This document shows, one piece after another, positions 26,661 to 35,332 of a stretch of 64,000 nucleotides of DNA. Location of the stretch: the NCBI RefSeq assembly GCF_001884185.1, contig NZ_MAOE01000047.1, positions 35,322 through 99,321 of the forward strand, in the 5' to 3' direction. The stretch's first letter is position 1, and the number at the start of each line of letters is the position of its first letter. This DNA is from Bacillus albus (GTDB taxonomy: Bacteria > Bacillota > Bacilli > Bacillales > Bacillaceae_G). Under the pieces are notes generated by a model, which was not told the DNA's origin, made no database searches, and saw only the letters and a program-made list of their open reading frames with translations. The position numbers and the translations under genes are program-made.

Positions 26661-28169
26661 TTACGATTCAATAATATCCGAGGCTAACGTATTCAAATCA
26701 TTTTCCGCTTGTAAAATTCTCTGTTTTTCTTTTTCAAATACCTTTTCTTCTTTCTGAAATAACTCTTTTCGATTGTTAATCATACGCTCCATTTCTTTTT
26801 TACTCGGTCCACCGTATACCTTTCTTTTTTGAATGAAAGCTTCTGGCGATACAATCTCTTCCCACTCGTTTTCTAATAGCTGTATTTTATAATTTTCTTG
26901 TAAGTATATATTTACATCTTTGAAATGCAATTCATGCAGCTCCTTTTGTTGCTCCAATGACATATTTGCAATAACACTTGCTGCATGATGCGCATGCCGA
27001 AATGGAATGTTATAGTTTTTTGTTAAAACATCTGCGAAATCAGTTATCGTAATTGCATGTTTATAAGAACGACTTTTCAACGTTTCTTCTTCTACTTTCA
27101 TCGTTCGAATCACTGCATTCATAATACAAAAAACACGAATAGTCTTTTCAATTCCTTTATATAAATACGGCTGCAAGTCATCTTCCGTATCGACAATATC
27201 ACCAAATGGCGTATTATGAATCATTTGAAATACTGTAAATGCTTCTCCTAAAGCACTACTCGTAATCGCACGCGCATGCTCAATTGAAACTGGATTTCGC
27301 TTTTGCGGCATAATACTACTAATTTGTACATATGGCTTCGCAACAGTAATACCATCATATTCTTTCGTCGCTAATAGTAAGAAGTCATGAATCCATCTGC
27401 TCGTATTCGTCATCATTACCATAAGTAGCGAGCTAACTTCTAATAAATAATCCGCTCCAGCAACAGCATCATATGAATTCTCAATTACATTTGTAAATCC
27501 AAGTAAATAAGCAACTCGCTCTCGTTTAATCGGGAAACTTGTTGTAGAAAGAGCGGCGGCTCCCATTGGAGACTGATTTAAAAGTTTGTACGTTCGTTTC
27601 ATTCGCTCTAAATCTCTTTGCATCGTATCATAAATCGCTAACGTATAATGACCAAATGTAGTTGGCTGCGCTGGTTGTGTATGTGTATAAGCCGGCATAA
27701 TCGTTCCCTTATGATCATCGGCAAGTTGCAACATACTTTCTTGCAATAACAAATGATGCTCCATTAATCGTAGTACATATCGCCTTAAACTCATGCGATA
27801 CATCGTTACACCCATATCATTTCTACTTCTACCAATATGCATATTGCTTACAAAATCGCATTTCGCTTCTTGAGAAATTAAATGTTCGACTAAAAAAAAG
27901 AGATCTTCATGTTGCTTTGTATATAGCAATTGATCTTTCGGAATCCCCTCTATCTTGTTTAATGCGTGTAATATAACTTTAGCTTCTTCCTTTTTCATTA
28001 AATTTTCTTCAGTCAGCATCGTAATATGCGCTTTATGCACTTGAAACATATCTTTTAATAAGTAATTTCGTTGAAAATGAAATACATGTTGTAATACACA
28101 ATCCACATATGTTTTCCCAGGGAAATCAGCGCCTTCACTCTTTATAAACTCTTCTTTACTTTGTTTCAT
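26661..28169 (-). CDS. Argininosuccinate lyase homologue (fumarase/aspartase superfamily)
   Basis: A 502-residue protein of the superfamily that splits fumarate from its substrate. The signature loop with the catalytic Ser is SSIMPQKRNPVSIEHAR. HIGRSRNDM and the TxTQPAQPTTFGHY motif (HTQPAQPTTFGHY) are those of argininosuccinate lyase. It carries about 40 extra C-terminal residues that look like a coiled coil (KELFQKEEKVFEKEKQRILQ). No argG or other arginine gene adjoins it, so it may be a second lyase with another substrate. The ATG at 28169 follows GAGGGG by 8 bases. Confidence 0.82.
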   Translation of the reverse strand: MKQSKEEFIKSEGADFPGKTYVDCVLQHVFHFQRNYLLKDMFQVHKAHITMLTEENLMKKEEAKVILHALNKIEGIPKDQLLYTKQHEDLFFLVEHLISQEAKCDFVSNMHIGRSRNDMGVTMYRMSLRRYVLRLMEHHLLLQESMLQLADDHKGTIMPAYTHTQPAQPTTFGHYTLAIYDTMQRDLERMKRTYKLLNQSPMGAAALSTTSFPIKRERVAYLLGFTNVIENSYDAVAGADYLLEVSSLLMVMMTNTSRWIHDFLLLATKEYDGITVAKPYVQISSIMPQKRNPVSIEHARAITSSALGEAFTVFQMIHNTPFGDIVDTEDDLQPYLYKGIEKTIRVFCIMNAVIRTMKVEEETLKSRSYKHAITITDFADVLTKNYNIPFRHAHHAASVIANMSLEQQKELHELHFKDVNIYLQENYKIQLLENEWEEIVSPEAFIQKRKVYGGPSKKEMERMINNRKELFQKEEKVFEKEKQRILQAENDLNTLASDIIES

Positions 28170-28240
28170 CACCTTTTCCCCTCTCACCTAAGTATTACTA
28201 CCCATCATACCCAGAGATAGAAAAAAAGTGCTTGTACATA

Positions 28241-28275
28241 AAAAACTCGGTGCTCTCTGCACCGAGTTTATTTAA
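28241..28275 (-). terminator. Terminator overlapping the serine hydrolase stop
   Basis: AAACTCGGTGC/GCACCGAGTTT stem with a 5-base loop, followed on the minus strand by T-rich sequence. It includes the stop codon at 28268-28270. Confidence 0.85.
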
Positions 28276-29377
28276 TAAAAGTCGCATCATACTTATCACT
28301 TTGCAACACTTGGAAATGTAAGTTTGCTAAATGTTTACGTATTTCTGCACTGTCGTCCTCATTTAAATTATTTGCTAAAAACACTATTTCTGTACAGTTC
28401 CCGCGTTTATCCATTGCATAAACTGCTTTTGTAACTGTCCATGGCGTATAACCATTTTTTTGCCCTGCATGTCTAAATGTTTTACGATATTTCTTAGCGC
28501 TCATATCTGTTTCAACAATATTCGCCCACACTTTTTCTTCGGCTTCTGTTAGGCCACCTTTATGATTTGCCTTTTGAAGCAGTACCATATAATCGTTTGC
28601 AGAAGCTGATGGTAATCGATCTGACCAAATTTTATCGTAACGTTCCTCTAAATAAAGAGGAATTTCCTTCTGCAATAATGGTCCCTTCTTTTTTAAGCGT
28701 TCATGAATAATCATCGCGTATTCACGATATTGTTCTTGAGACATTTCTTTTAACTTTTTCTCTACTTTATATTTCGGAACATGTAGTTCTTTATGCAAAT
28801 ATCCAGGGATGTATAAAGATGAAACAATCGGAAATAGCGGCTGATGTGCTGGAAGCGATAAACTTTGTAAATTACGATTAATATTATCTAACCCTAACAC
28901 TTCCATTAAATATTCAGCATTCGCATTCGAACTAAACTTAACCATTCCTTTTGCCACTTCTTCTAAAGAAACTGCTCCTTCTGTTATCTTGTCTGTCTTT
29001 TGCAAATACCTTTGCCATCTATCTTGTGCACCGCCATCTGTATTCGGTACGTAATAACGATTCACATCATTTATGGAAACGAAACTAGATGGATCAATTT
29101 TCCCTTCTGTAACTTGTTTCGTATATTCAAGCGCCACGATTAATTTCATCGTACTCGCAACTGGCAATACAACGTTGGGATTGACAGAATAAACAATTTT
29201 ATCATTTCTCTTTACTAGAAGCGCACTACTTTTTTCATCTTTATGTTCTTCAATAAAGGATGCGATATACTGTGCATCATCATTATTTGAACTCCACACT
29301 TTTTTCACTAAAAAGTTACCCGATATTAGCAAAACGAAAATACCCACAATCACTGCGCATACTATAGTTTTTTTCAA
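28268..29377 (-). CDS. Membrane-anchored class A beta-lactamase-fold serine hydrolase
   Basis: A 369-residue protein with an N-terminal hydrophobic anchor (residues 4-25) and an extracytoplasmic penicillin-recognising fold. The SxxK motif is ASTMK (Ser75, Lys78), the SxN motif is SSN in KFSSNANAEYL, and a KTG-like position reads QKNG in HAGQKNGYTPW. The altered third motif and about 70 extra residues between motifs argue against a true beta-lactamase; a peptidase acting on cell-wall or other D-amino-acid substrates is more likely. The start is TTG with AGGA upstream; no ATG lies near the signal-anchor. Confidence 0.8.
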   Translation of the reverse strand: MKKTIVCAVIVGIFVLLISGNFLVKKVWSSNNDDAQYIASFIEEHKDEKSSALLVKRNDKIVYSVNPNVVLPVASTMKLIVALEYTKQVTEGKIDPSSFVSINDVNRYYVPNTDGGAQDRWQRYLQKTDKITEGAVSLEEVAKGMVKFSSNANAEYLMEVLGLDNINRNLQSLSLPAHQPLFPIVSSLYIPGYLHKELHVPKYKVEKKLKEMSQEQYREYAMIIHERLKKKGPLLQKEIPLYLEERYDKIWSDRLPSASANDYMVLLQKANHKGGLTEAEEKVWANIVETDMSAKKYRKTFRHAGQKNGYTPWTVTKAVYAMDKRGNCTEIVFLANNLNEDDSAEIRKHLANLHFQVLQSDKYDATFIK

Positions 29378-29429
29378 GTAAAATTCCTCTCCTATTGTGT
29401 AGCTCTTCTCTATCTATCTCTTACAAACA

Positions 29430-29472
29430 AAATAATGGAGATGATTATTTTAGTAATCATCTCCATTATTTT
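29430..29472. terminator. Terminator of the nucleoside hydrolase gene
   Basis: AATAATGGAGATGATTA/TAATCATCTCCATTATT perfect 17-bp stem with a 6-base loop and T-rich flanks. Confidence 0.9.
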
Positions 29473-29494
29473 AACTTGTATTCTCCTATTATGT

Positions 29495-30427
29495 CTACGT
29501 CATAATTTTAACGAAATCTTCGAGGAATTTTTTATAATGTAACGACCAACCAATTCGCACCCAATTCTTTAATGCTTTTGAGTCAGGTTGAGGCCGGAAG
29601 TCAGCAATACTTTCTCCTTTTGCAATGCCAACTGTATCTACATCGACTCGGCGATATACATAATCCAAAATAGACGGATTTGCTGCAACCATCATTGTAA
29701 CGACGTCATGTACTGGACTACCTGTTATTTTCGGGTTTAACTTTTTATATGCTTTATAATAATACGTAAATATCGGCTCGATCAACTTATTGAAACTCGT
29801 TTTAGAGTGTTTTGTAATATATTTTACCATTTCTGGCGTAATAATAGCTTCAGATGTAACGTTAAGTGGCACTAATGTCACATTCTTAGCATTTTGCATA
29901 ACTAATTGTGACGCAATAGGATCACCATGAAAATTCGCCTCTGCGACTGGTGTCACATTTCCAGGCATTAAAAAAGCACCGCCCATTATATAATATTCTT
30001 TCACATACTTCATCATCGGCTTTTCTAAAATAAATGCTGTCGCTAGCGTCGTTGACCTACCTGCATCAACTATAATTAATTCTCCTTTATACTTTTCAAG
30101 AATATCAAAAAAAGAACAAAAAGGTTTTATATTTGGTGAAAAAGTTTTTGGAGGTTTAATTGGTCCTAAACCGTCTGCCCCATGAATTTCTGGATAATAC
30201 GTTGTAACATCTCCGGATAAAGGGATTTTCGCACCATTAATAACAGGTATATCTTCTCGCCCTGCCATTTGCAATAAATATGCTGCATTACTCGTTGCCT
30301 TTTCCTGCGTTACATTTCCATATCCCGTTACAACACCAACAATATCAATATCAGGATGCATAATTCCATACATGATGGCTAAAGAGTCATCAATTCCCGG
30401 GTCTCCCAAAAATAACACTTTTTTCAT
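29495..30427 (-). CDS. Inosine-uridine-type nucleoside hydrolase
   Basis: A 310-residue enzyme that splits the N-glycosidic bond of nucleosides. The calcium site DPGIDD (Asp9, Asp13, Asp14) lies at the N-terminus, and the late SPVHDVVTM holds the fourth Asp and the His. The usual first Asp of DxDPG is Leu here; it is not a calcium ligand in characterised enzymes. MGGAF and NFHGDPIA are family segments. The ATG at 30427 is chosen because it starts the first strand; two upstream in-frame ATGs have poorly spaced ribosome sites. The gene upstream is a solute symporter, but a terminator separates them. Confidence 0.88.
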   Translation of the reverse strand: MKKVLFLGDPGIDDSLAIMYGIMHPDIDIVGVVTGYGNVTQEKATSNAAYLLQMAGREDIPVINGAKIPLSGDVTTYYPEIHGADGLGPIKPPKTFSPNIKPFCSFFDILEKYKGELIIVDAGRSTTLATAFILEKPMMKYVKEYYIMGGAFLMPGNVTPVAEANFHGDPIASQLVMQNAKNVTLVPLNVTSEAIITPEMVKYITKHSKTSFNKLIEPIFTYYYKAYKKLNPKITGSPVHDVVTMMVAANPSILDYVYRRVDVDTVGIAKGESIADFRPQPDSKALKNWVRIGWSLHYKKFLEDFVKIMT

Positions 30428-30510
30428 CGACCTCAACTCCATCCCCTCAATTGTTATTAATTTATGAATAGCTATAGACATACAGAATAAAAAAGAACAA
30501 AATTATACGA

Positions 30511-30541
30511 AAAAACGTAGTCCTATAAGGACTACGTTCTT
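30511..30541. terminator. Terminator of the panF-yhdT operon
   Basis: AACGTAGTCCT/AGGACTACGTT stem with a 3-base loop and T-rich flanks, directly after the panF stop. Confidence 0.88.
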
Positions 30542-30544
30542 CAT

Positions 30545-31984
30545 CTAGCCTATACTATGCTTCTTCACAACACTCATGCTTCCAACAATATAAGCGATAA
30601 ATGCAAAACAAATTGGGAAAACAACTGTATGTATGCCGAACGGATTTGGATAGAAAAGATGGATACACATATATGAACCTACCCCAACTAAAATAGAAGC
30701 AAGCGCTCCTGTTGCATTTCCTTTCCTCCAATATAACCCTAATACGATCGGCCAAATGAATGCCGCTTCTAATCCACCGAAAGAAAATAAATTCAACCAT
30801 ATTAAAAAATCAGGTGGTTTAATTGCTGCTGCATAAACGAGCAGTCCTACGATAGCAGTAATCCATAAACTCCCTTTTCTAATCGTACTATCTGCCGCAT
30901 CTTTATTTATGTAATTTACGTATATATCTTTAATGATTGATGAACTTACAAGTAACAATAGCGAGTTTACTGTAGACATAATCGCTGCCATCGGTGCAGC
31001 TAAGAAAACTCCAGCTAACCAGGGAGGTAACACCTCCATCGCGAGTAGCGGCATTACTTTATCTGGTACTGTTATACCGGGAAGTACGACTCGTGCAAAC
31101 ACACCTGTTAAATGCATACCAATCATAATTGTACCTACAACAATCGTTCCAATTATTAATGCTTGGTGCATAGCTTTTGAATTTTTATAAGACATAGCAC
31201 GCACGCTAATTTGCGGTAAACCAACAACGCCAATTCCAATCAAAATCCAAAATGATGTCACATATGTTTTCGTTAAACTACCATCCGCTCCGAATGGTGT
31301 AATTAAATTCGGATTGATTTGAACAAGTTCCTGCATAATCTTTTCAATTCCACTACCGGCAATGACAGTAGCAATTAAAATGATTGTCGTTCCAACTAAC
31401 ATAATGATACCTAATAATGTATCTGATAGAGCAACTGCACGAAATCCACCAATTAATACGTACACAAGTACAGAAAAAGTAAATAAAAATAGTGCTGTTG
31501 TATAAGAGAGACCCGTTAGCGACTCAATTAATCGGCCACCGCCGACCCACTGAGCTACTGTTGCTGAAAATAAAAAGATAATAATACATAACGCAGAAAG
31601 TATGACAACTGCTTTATTATTATATCTTCCCTTTAAATAATCGATAAGAGTAATGGCTTCCATCTTCCTAGCGATAATTGCAAACTTTTTACCGATAACC
31701 GTTAAAACGATATACCCTGTTACAACTTGAATCGCAGATAACAATACCCATCCAAGCCCCATATTGTATGCTATACCAGGGCCACCAATGAAGCTACTAG
31801 CACTACCGTACGTAGCAATCATTGTCATTGCTAATAATAAACCACCGAGCTCACGCCCACCTAAAAAATATTCTTGCAAAAATTTATTATGGGCAGTCGC
31901 TTGTACACGTCTTGAAGCATATACACCAATTAAAAATACAACGATAAACGAAATTATCATTGGAATGATTACATACCAATTCAT
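30545..31984 (-). CDS. panF: Sodium/pantothenate symporter
   Basis: A 479-residue sodium:solute symporter with about 13 membrane segments. The family stretch EYFLGGRELGGLLLAMTMIATYGSASSFIGGPG sits near the N-terminus, and GLPQISVRAMSYKNSKAMHQAL is typical of PanF. It should bring pantothenate, the precursor of coenzyme A, into the cell with Na+. The small YhdT gene lies 3 bases upstream, the same pairing as yhdT-panF in many bacteria, which strengthens the call. GAGG lies ahead of the ATG. Confidence 0.92.
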   Translation of the reverse strand: MNWYVIIPMIISFIVVFLIGVYASRRVQATAHNKFLQEYFLGGRELGGLLLAMTMIATYGSASSFIGGPGIAYNMGLGWVLLSAIQVVTGYIVLTVIGKKFAIIARKMEAITLIDYLKGRYNNKAVVILSALCIIIFLFSATVAQWVGGGRLIESLTGLSYTTALFLFTFSVLVYVLIGGFRAVALSDTLLGIIMLVGTTIILIATVIAGSGIEKIMQELVQINPNLITPFGADGSLTKTYVTSFWILIGIGVVGLPQISVRAMSYKNSKAMHQALIIGTIVVGTIMIGMHLTGVFARVVLPGITVPDKVMPLLAMEVLPPWLAGVFLAAPMAAIMSTVNSLLLLVSSSIIKDIYVNYINKDAADSTIRKGSLWITAIVGLLVYAAAIKPPDFLIWLNLFSFGGLEAAFIWPIVLGLYWRKGNATGALASILVGVGSYMCIHLFYPNPFGIHTVVFPICFAFIAYIVGSMSVVKKHSIG

Positions 31985-31987
31985 CTA

Positions 31988-32266
31988 TTATTCCTCACTT
32001 TTTTCTTCCTCATCGAGTGAAATATCTTGAAATACAAAACGAACAACTAAACTAAGTAAAATAACCATAACGATAAATCCAACGATACAGCTATAAAAAA
32101 ACCATGCTGGAAAACCAAATACATATGTATATTCACTTGGATTTTTACTACCAAGCCCATAAGCAAATCCGTACCATATTATAAAATTGATAATAGCAAG
32201 TCCAAGACCAATTAACGCTTCTCTATGGGCGATTCGAAAGCGTGGATCATCATGATAATTCTTCAT
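31988..32266 (-). CDS. yhdT: YhdT family small membrane protein (DUF997)
   Basis: A 92-residue protein with two membrane segments (about residues 19-38 and 51-74) and an acidic C-terminus. The order HREALIGLGLAIINFIIWYGFAYGLG is typical for YhdT, whose gene precedes panF in many genomes; it may be an accessory subunit of the symporter. The ATG at 32266 follows GAGGAGGGAG. It forms an operon with panF. Confidence 0.88.
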   Translation of the reverse strand: MKNYHDDPRFRIAHREALIGLGLAIINFIIWYGFAYGLGSKNPSEYTYVFGFPAWFFYSCIVGFIVMVILLSLVVRFVFQDISLDEEEKSEE

Positions 32267-32412
32267 TTTTCTCCCTCCTCTCACGATGTATTATTGTACC
32301 ATTGTTCTTCTAGTTTTTCCTACTAGAAAGCAAAAACAAGCAGGATTTTTTATAATCATATAGAAGATTCTCTTACATTACATATTTTTTACAATTGTAA
32401 CACAAATGAAAT

Positions 32413-32441
32413 TTGAATTTTCAGTATTTGTTAATTATGAT
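32413..32441 (+). promoter_or_regulatory. Sigma-A promoter of the aldehyde dehydrogenase gene
   Basis: TTGAAT (32413-32418) and TATGAT (32436-32441) with a 17-base spacer. It predicts a leader of about 90 bases. No clear riboswitch or hairpin is seen in that leader. Confidence 0.65.
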
Positions 32442-32539
32442 TTTAATTAGAGGCTTTCCATCTAGTTTCCACATCCTTGATTTCGGAATAAACGCCGTCT
32501 CGTACTGCGTTTACATTATATTTTCAAGGGGGTTATACA

Positions 32540-34024
32540 ATGAGTCAACTAGCTGTAAATCTTCATGAAAAGGTAGAAAAGTTTCTTCAAGGTACAAAAA
32601 AGTTATATGTGAATGGATCTTTCATTGAAAGCGCTTCCGGTAAAACATTTAACACACCTAACCCAGCAACTGGCGAAACACTTGCCGTCGTTTCTGAAGC
32701 TGGTCGCGAAGATATCCATAAAGCTGTAGTTGCAGCTCGCATGGCTTTTGACGAAGGTCCTTGGTCTCGCATGAGCACTGCTGAGCGAAGCCGTCTTATG
32801 TACAAGTTAGCTGATTTAATGGAAGAACATAAAGAAGAGCTTGCACAGCTTGAAACGTTAGATAACGGAAAGCCAATCCGTGAAACAATGGCAGCAGACA
32901 TACCACTTGCAATTGAGCATATGCGCTATTATGCTGGATGGGCTACGAAAATCGTTGGTCAAACAATCCCTGTTTCTGGTGATTTCTTTAACTATACACG
33001 CCATGAAGCTGTTGGTGTCGTCGGTCAAATTATCCCTTGGAACTTCCCACTTCTTATGGCAATGTGGAAAATGGGAGCAGCGCTTGCTACAGGATGTACA
33101 ATCGTTTTAAAACCTGCAGAACAAACACCACTATCTGCTCTATACTTAGCTGAATTAATTGAAGAAGCTGGATTCCCGAAAGGTGTTATTAATATCGTTC
33201 CTGGATTCGGTGAATCAGCTGGACAAGCACTTGTTAATCATCCACTCGTCGATAAAATAGCATTTACTGGTTCTACTCCAGTCGGTAAACAAATTATGCG
33301 ACAAGCATCTGAATCATTGAAACGTGTTACTTTAGAGCTTGGCGGTAAATCGCCGAACATTATTTTACCAGACGCCGACTTATCTCGCGCGATTCCTGGT
33401 GCACTTTCTGGTGTTATGTTTAACCAAGGACAAGTATGCTCTGCTGGATCACGCTTATTTGTTCCGAAGAAAATGTATGATAATGTCATGGCTGACCTTG
33501 TCCTTTACTCTAAAAAATTAAATCAAGGTGCTGGCTTAAGTCCAGAAACTACAATCGGTCCTCTCGTTTCTGAAGAACAACAAAAACGTGTAATGGGCTT
33601 CATTGAAAAAGGCATTGAAGAAGGTGCTGAAGTACTTTGCGGAGGAAGTAATCCATTCGATCAAGGCTACTTCGTTTCCCCTACTGTATTCGCTGACGTT
33701 AATGATGAAATGACGATTGCAAAAGAAGAAATTTTCGGTCCAGTTATTTCTGCAATTCCGTTTAACGATATTGATGAAGTAATTGAACGTGCAAATAAAT
33801 CACAATTCGGCTTAGCGGCTGGTGTGTGGACAGAAAATGTTAAAACAGCACACTATGTTGCAAGTAAAGTACGTGCTGGTACAGTATGGGTAAACTGTTA
33901 TAACGTCTTTGATGCAGCATCTCCATTTGGAGGATTTAAACAGTCTGGTCTTGGTCGTGAAATGGGATCTTATGCATTAAATAACTATACAGAAGTGAAG
34001 AGCGTTTGGCTTAACTTAAATTAA
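32540..34024 (+). CDS. NAD-dependent aldehyde dehydrogenase (DhaS-like)
   Basis: A 494-residue full-length aldehyde dehydrogenase. The catalytic Cys is residue 300 in GQVCSAGSR, the general-base Glu lies in LELGGKSPN, and the cofactor segments are IIPWNFPLLMAMWK and FTGSTPVGK. The length and sequence fit B. subtilis DhaS and the broad-range class 1/2 enzymes that oxidise aldehydes to acids. The specific substrate is unknown. AGGGGG lies ahead of the ATG and a good sigma-A promoter lies about 100 bases upstream. A terminator follows, so it is transcribed alone. Confidence 0.9.
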   Translation: MSQLAVNLHEKVEKFLQGTKKLYVNGSFIESASGKTFNTPNPATGETLAVVSEAGREDIHKAVVAARMAFDEGPWSRMSTAERSRLMYKLADLMEEHKEELAQLETLDNGKPIRETMAADIPLAIEHMRYYAGWATKIVGQTIPVSGDFFNYTRHEAVGVVGQIIPWNFPLLMAMWKMGAALATGCTIVLKPAEQTPLSALYLAELIEEAGFPKGVINIVPGFGESAGQALVNHPLVDKIAFTGSTPVGKQIMRQASESLKRVTLELGGKSPNIILPDADLSRAIPGALSGVMFNQGQVCSAGSRLFVPKKMYDNVMADLVLYSKKLNQGAGLSPETTIGPLVSEEQQKRVMGFIEKGIEEGAEVLCGGSNPFDQGYFVSPTVFADVNDEMTIAKEEIFGPVISAIPFNDIDEVIERANKSQFGLAAGVWTENVKTAHYVASKVRAGTVWVNCYNVFDAASPFGGFKQSGLGREMGSYALNNYTEVKSVWLNLN

Positions 34025-34032
34025 CGAAATAG

Positions 34033-34062
34033 AGAACCTGGCCTATACGGTCAGGTTCTTTT
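34033..34062. terminator. Terminator between convergent ALDH and SDR genes
   Basis: AGAACCTG/CAGGTTCT stem followed by TTTTC. Confidence 0.8.
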
Positions 34063-34076
34063 CATTATGTATTCCT

Positions 34077-34817
34077 TTAAACTTGCAGTCCCCCGCTCAC
34101 ATTCAATACTTCTCCTGTAATATAGGATGCGTATTCTGATGCTAAAAAGGCAGCTGCGTTCGCAATATCTTCTGGCGTTCCAATTCTACCAACTGGAATC
34201 GCGCCGACCATCTTTTCTTTCACTTTATCTGGTATCGTTTTTGTCATATCTGTATCCATAAACCCTGGACAAATCGCATTACATGTAATACCGAAACTTC
34301 CAACTTCTTTCGCTGCCGTTTTCGTTAAACCTACAACGCCTGCCTTCGTAGCTGCATAGTTTGCTTGACCTATGTTTCCTTCTCTACTAATTGAAGATAT
34401 ATTAATAATGCGTCCATATCCTTGTTGTCTCATATAAAGGAGAGCTGGTTGCATACAATAAAAAACTCCAGTTAAGTTCACTTGCAATACTTGTTCCCAA
34501 GCAGACTTCTCCATTTTATGTAACATTGCATCCCTTGTAATCCCGGCGTTATTCACCAAAATATGTAATGTTCCGAATTTTTGAACCGCATATTCAATTA
34601 ACGACTTCGCTTCATTTTGATTACTCACATCACATCGATATAAGCTCACTTCATATCCTTCATCCGAGAACTCACGTGTCGTTTTTTGTAGCTTCTCTTC
34701 ATTTACATCGCTAATTAATACTTTCGCCCCTAGTTTTGCATAAACCCTTGCAATCTCTTTTCCAATTCCCTGTGCAGCTCCTGTTACAACAGCTGTTTTC
34801 CCATTTAAAAACTCCAT
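34077..34817 (-). CDS. FabG-type SDR (3-oxoacyl-ACP or acetoacetyl-CoA reductase)
   Basis: A 246-residue classical SDR. The NADPH motif is TGAAQGIG (residues 12-19), NNAG lies at about 89-92, and the catalytic Ser and YAATK are in NISSISREGNIGQANYAATK. GGLQV at the end is typical of FabG-like reductases. The main fabG normally lies with other fatty-acid genes, so this is probably a paralogue acting on acyl-CoA or acyl-ACP. A GGGGG site precedes the ATG. Confidence 0.85.
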   Translation of the reverse strand: MEFLNGKTAVVTGAAQGIGKEIARVYAKLGAKVLISDVNEEKLQKTTREFSDEGYEVSLYRCDVSNQNEAKSLIEYAVQKFGTLHILVNNAGITRDAMLHKMEKSAWEQVLQVNLTGVFYCMQPALLYMRQQGYGRIINISSISREGNIGQANYAATKAGVVGLTKTAAKEVGSFGITCNAICPGFMDTDMTKTIPDKVKEKMVGAIPVGRIGTPEDIANAAAFLASEYASYITGEVLNVSGGLQV

Positions 34818-34925
34818 CCCTATCCCCCATTTCTATTACTTATACTGTATATTTCGGCTTTTTACTTTCCAATTCCTCTTTGTATAAAAAAGTCTGTTTG
34901 TGTCAAACTAACTTTGCAACGTCGC

Positions 34926-35082
34926 ATAAAGTGAAACTTTAATCAGTGGGAGTTTTCTCCATCCCCGACTGATTATTAGTTGAACCAATCGGACTTTTAT
35001 GGGCAGCCCGACCCCCAGCTAAATTCTTTGCTTTCGCTGAATTTTGAGGTCGGAGTCTTACTGCCCATTAAAGCGGGATAAA
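34926..35082 (+). repeat. bcr1-like repeat, copy 2
   Basis: A 157-base element, again bounded by ATAAA (34926-34930 and 35078-35082), similar over its whole length to 10079-10233. Its stems are 34941-34952 with 34963-34974 and 35008-35013 with 35048-35053. The first has two mismatches compared with copy 1, but other pairs have changed on both sides and still match. It ends 20 bases ahead of the start of a small gene, so it is probably in that gene's promoter or leader. Confidence 0.85.
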
Positions 35083-35102
35083 GTGCAAGGAGATTGTGTC
35101 GA

Positions 35103-35252
35103 ATGAACAAAAAAAATTTCAAACAAAACAAAGCTACTGATGGCATTGATGTTGAGTTCTCTCGTGAACTCGCTGACCACAATGACTTAGAAGCGAACGC
35201 ACGTGCAAATGCCGCTGATGCACGTCAAAAACGCCAGTCAACAGAAAAATAA
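35103..35252 (+). CDS. YfhD-like small protein
   Basis: A 49-residue hydrophilic protein starting MNKKNFKQNKATDG. The segment DVEFSRELADHNDLEANARA followed by NAADARQKRQ resembles the conserved part of the Bacillus YfhD family, small proteins of unknown function found in spore-formers. AAGGAG lies 10 bases ahead of the ATG. A terminator follows. The bcr1-like repeat directly upstream may influence its expression. Confidence 0.75.
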   Translation: MNKKNFKQNKATDGIDVEFSRELADHNDLEANARANAADARQKRQSTEK

Positions 35253-35296
35253 GGAAAGCACAACTTTATTCTTTTCAACAGGGACCTACTACCCAA

Positions 35297-35332
35297 CAAA
35301 ATAAACCGAGAGACATCTCTCGGTTTATTTTC
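35297..35332. terminator. Bidirectional terminator overlapping the sqhC stop
   Basis: AAATAAACCGAGAGA/TCTCTCGGTTTATTT stem with a 4-base loop. It serves the small gene on the plus strand and sqhC on the minus strand. Confidence 0.9.

Noticed and set aside
28268-29377. True class A beta-lactamase
   Set aside because: The third motif is QKNG rather than KTG, spacing between motifs is expanded, and the protein keeps a membrane anchor.
32285-32539. Riboswitch in the aldehyde dehydrogenase leader
   Set aside because: About 90 bases of leader without a strong hairpin, U-run or recognisable aptamer.
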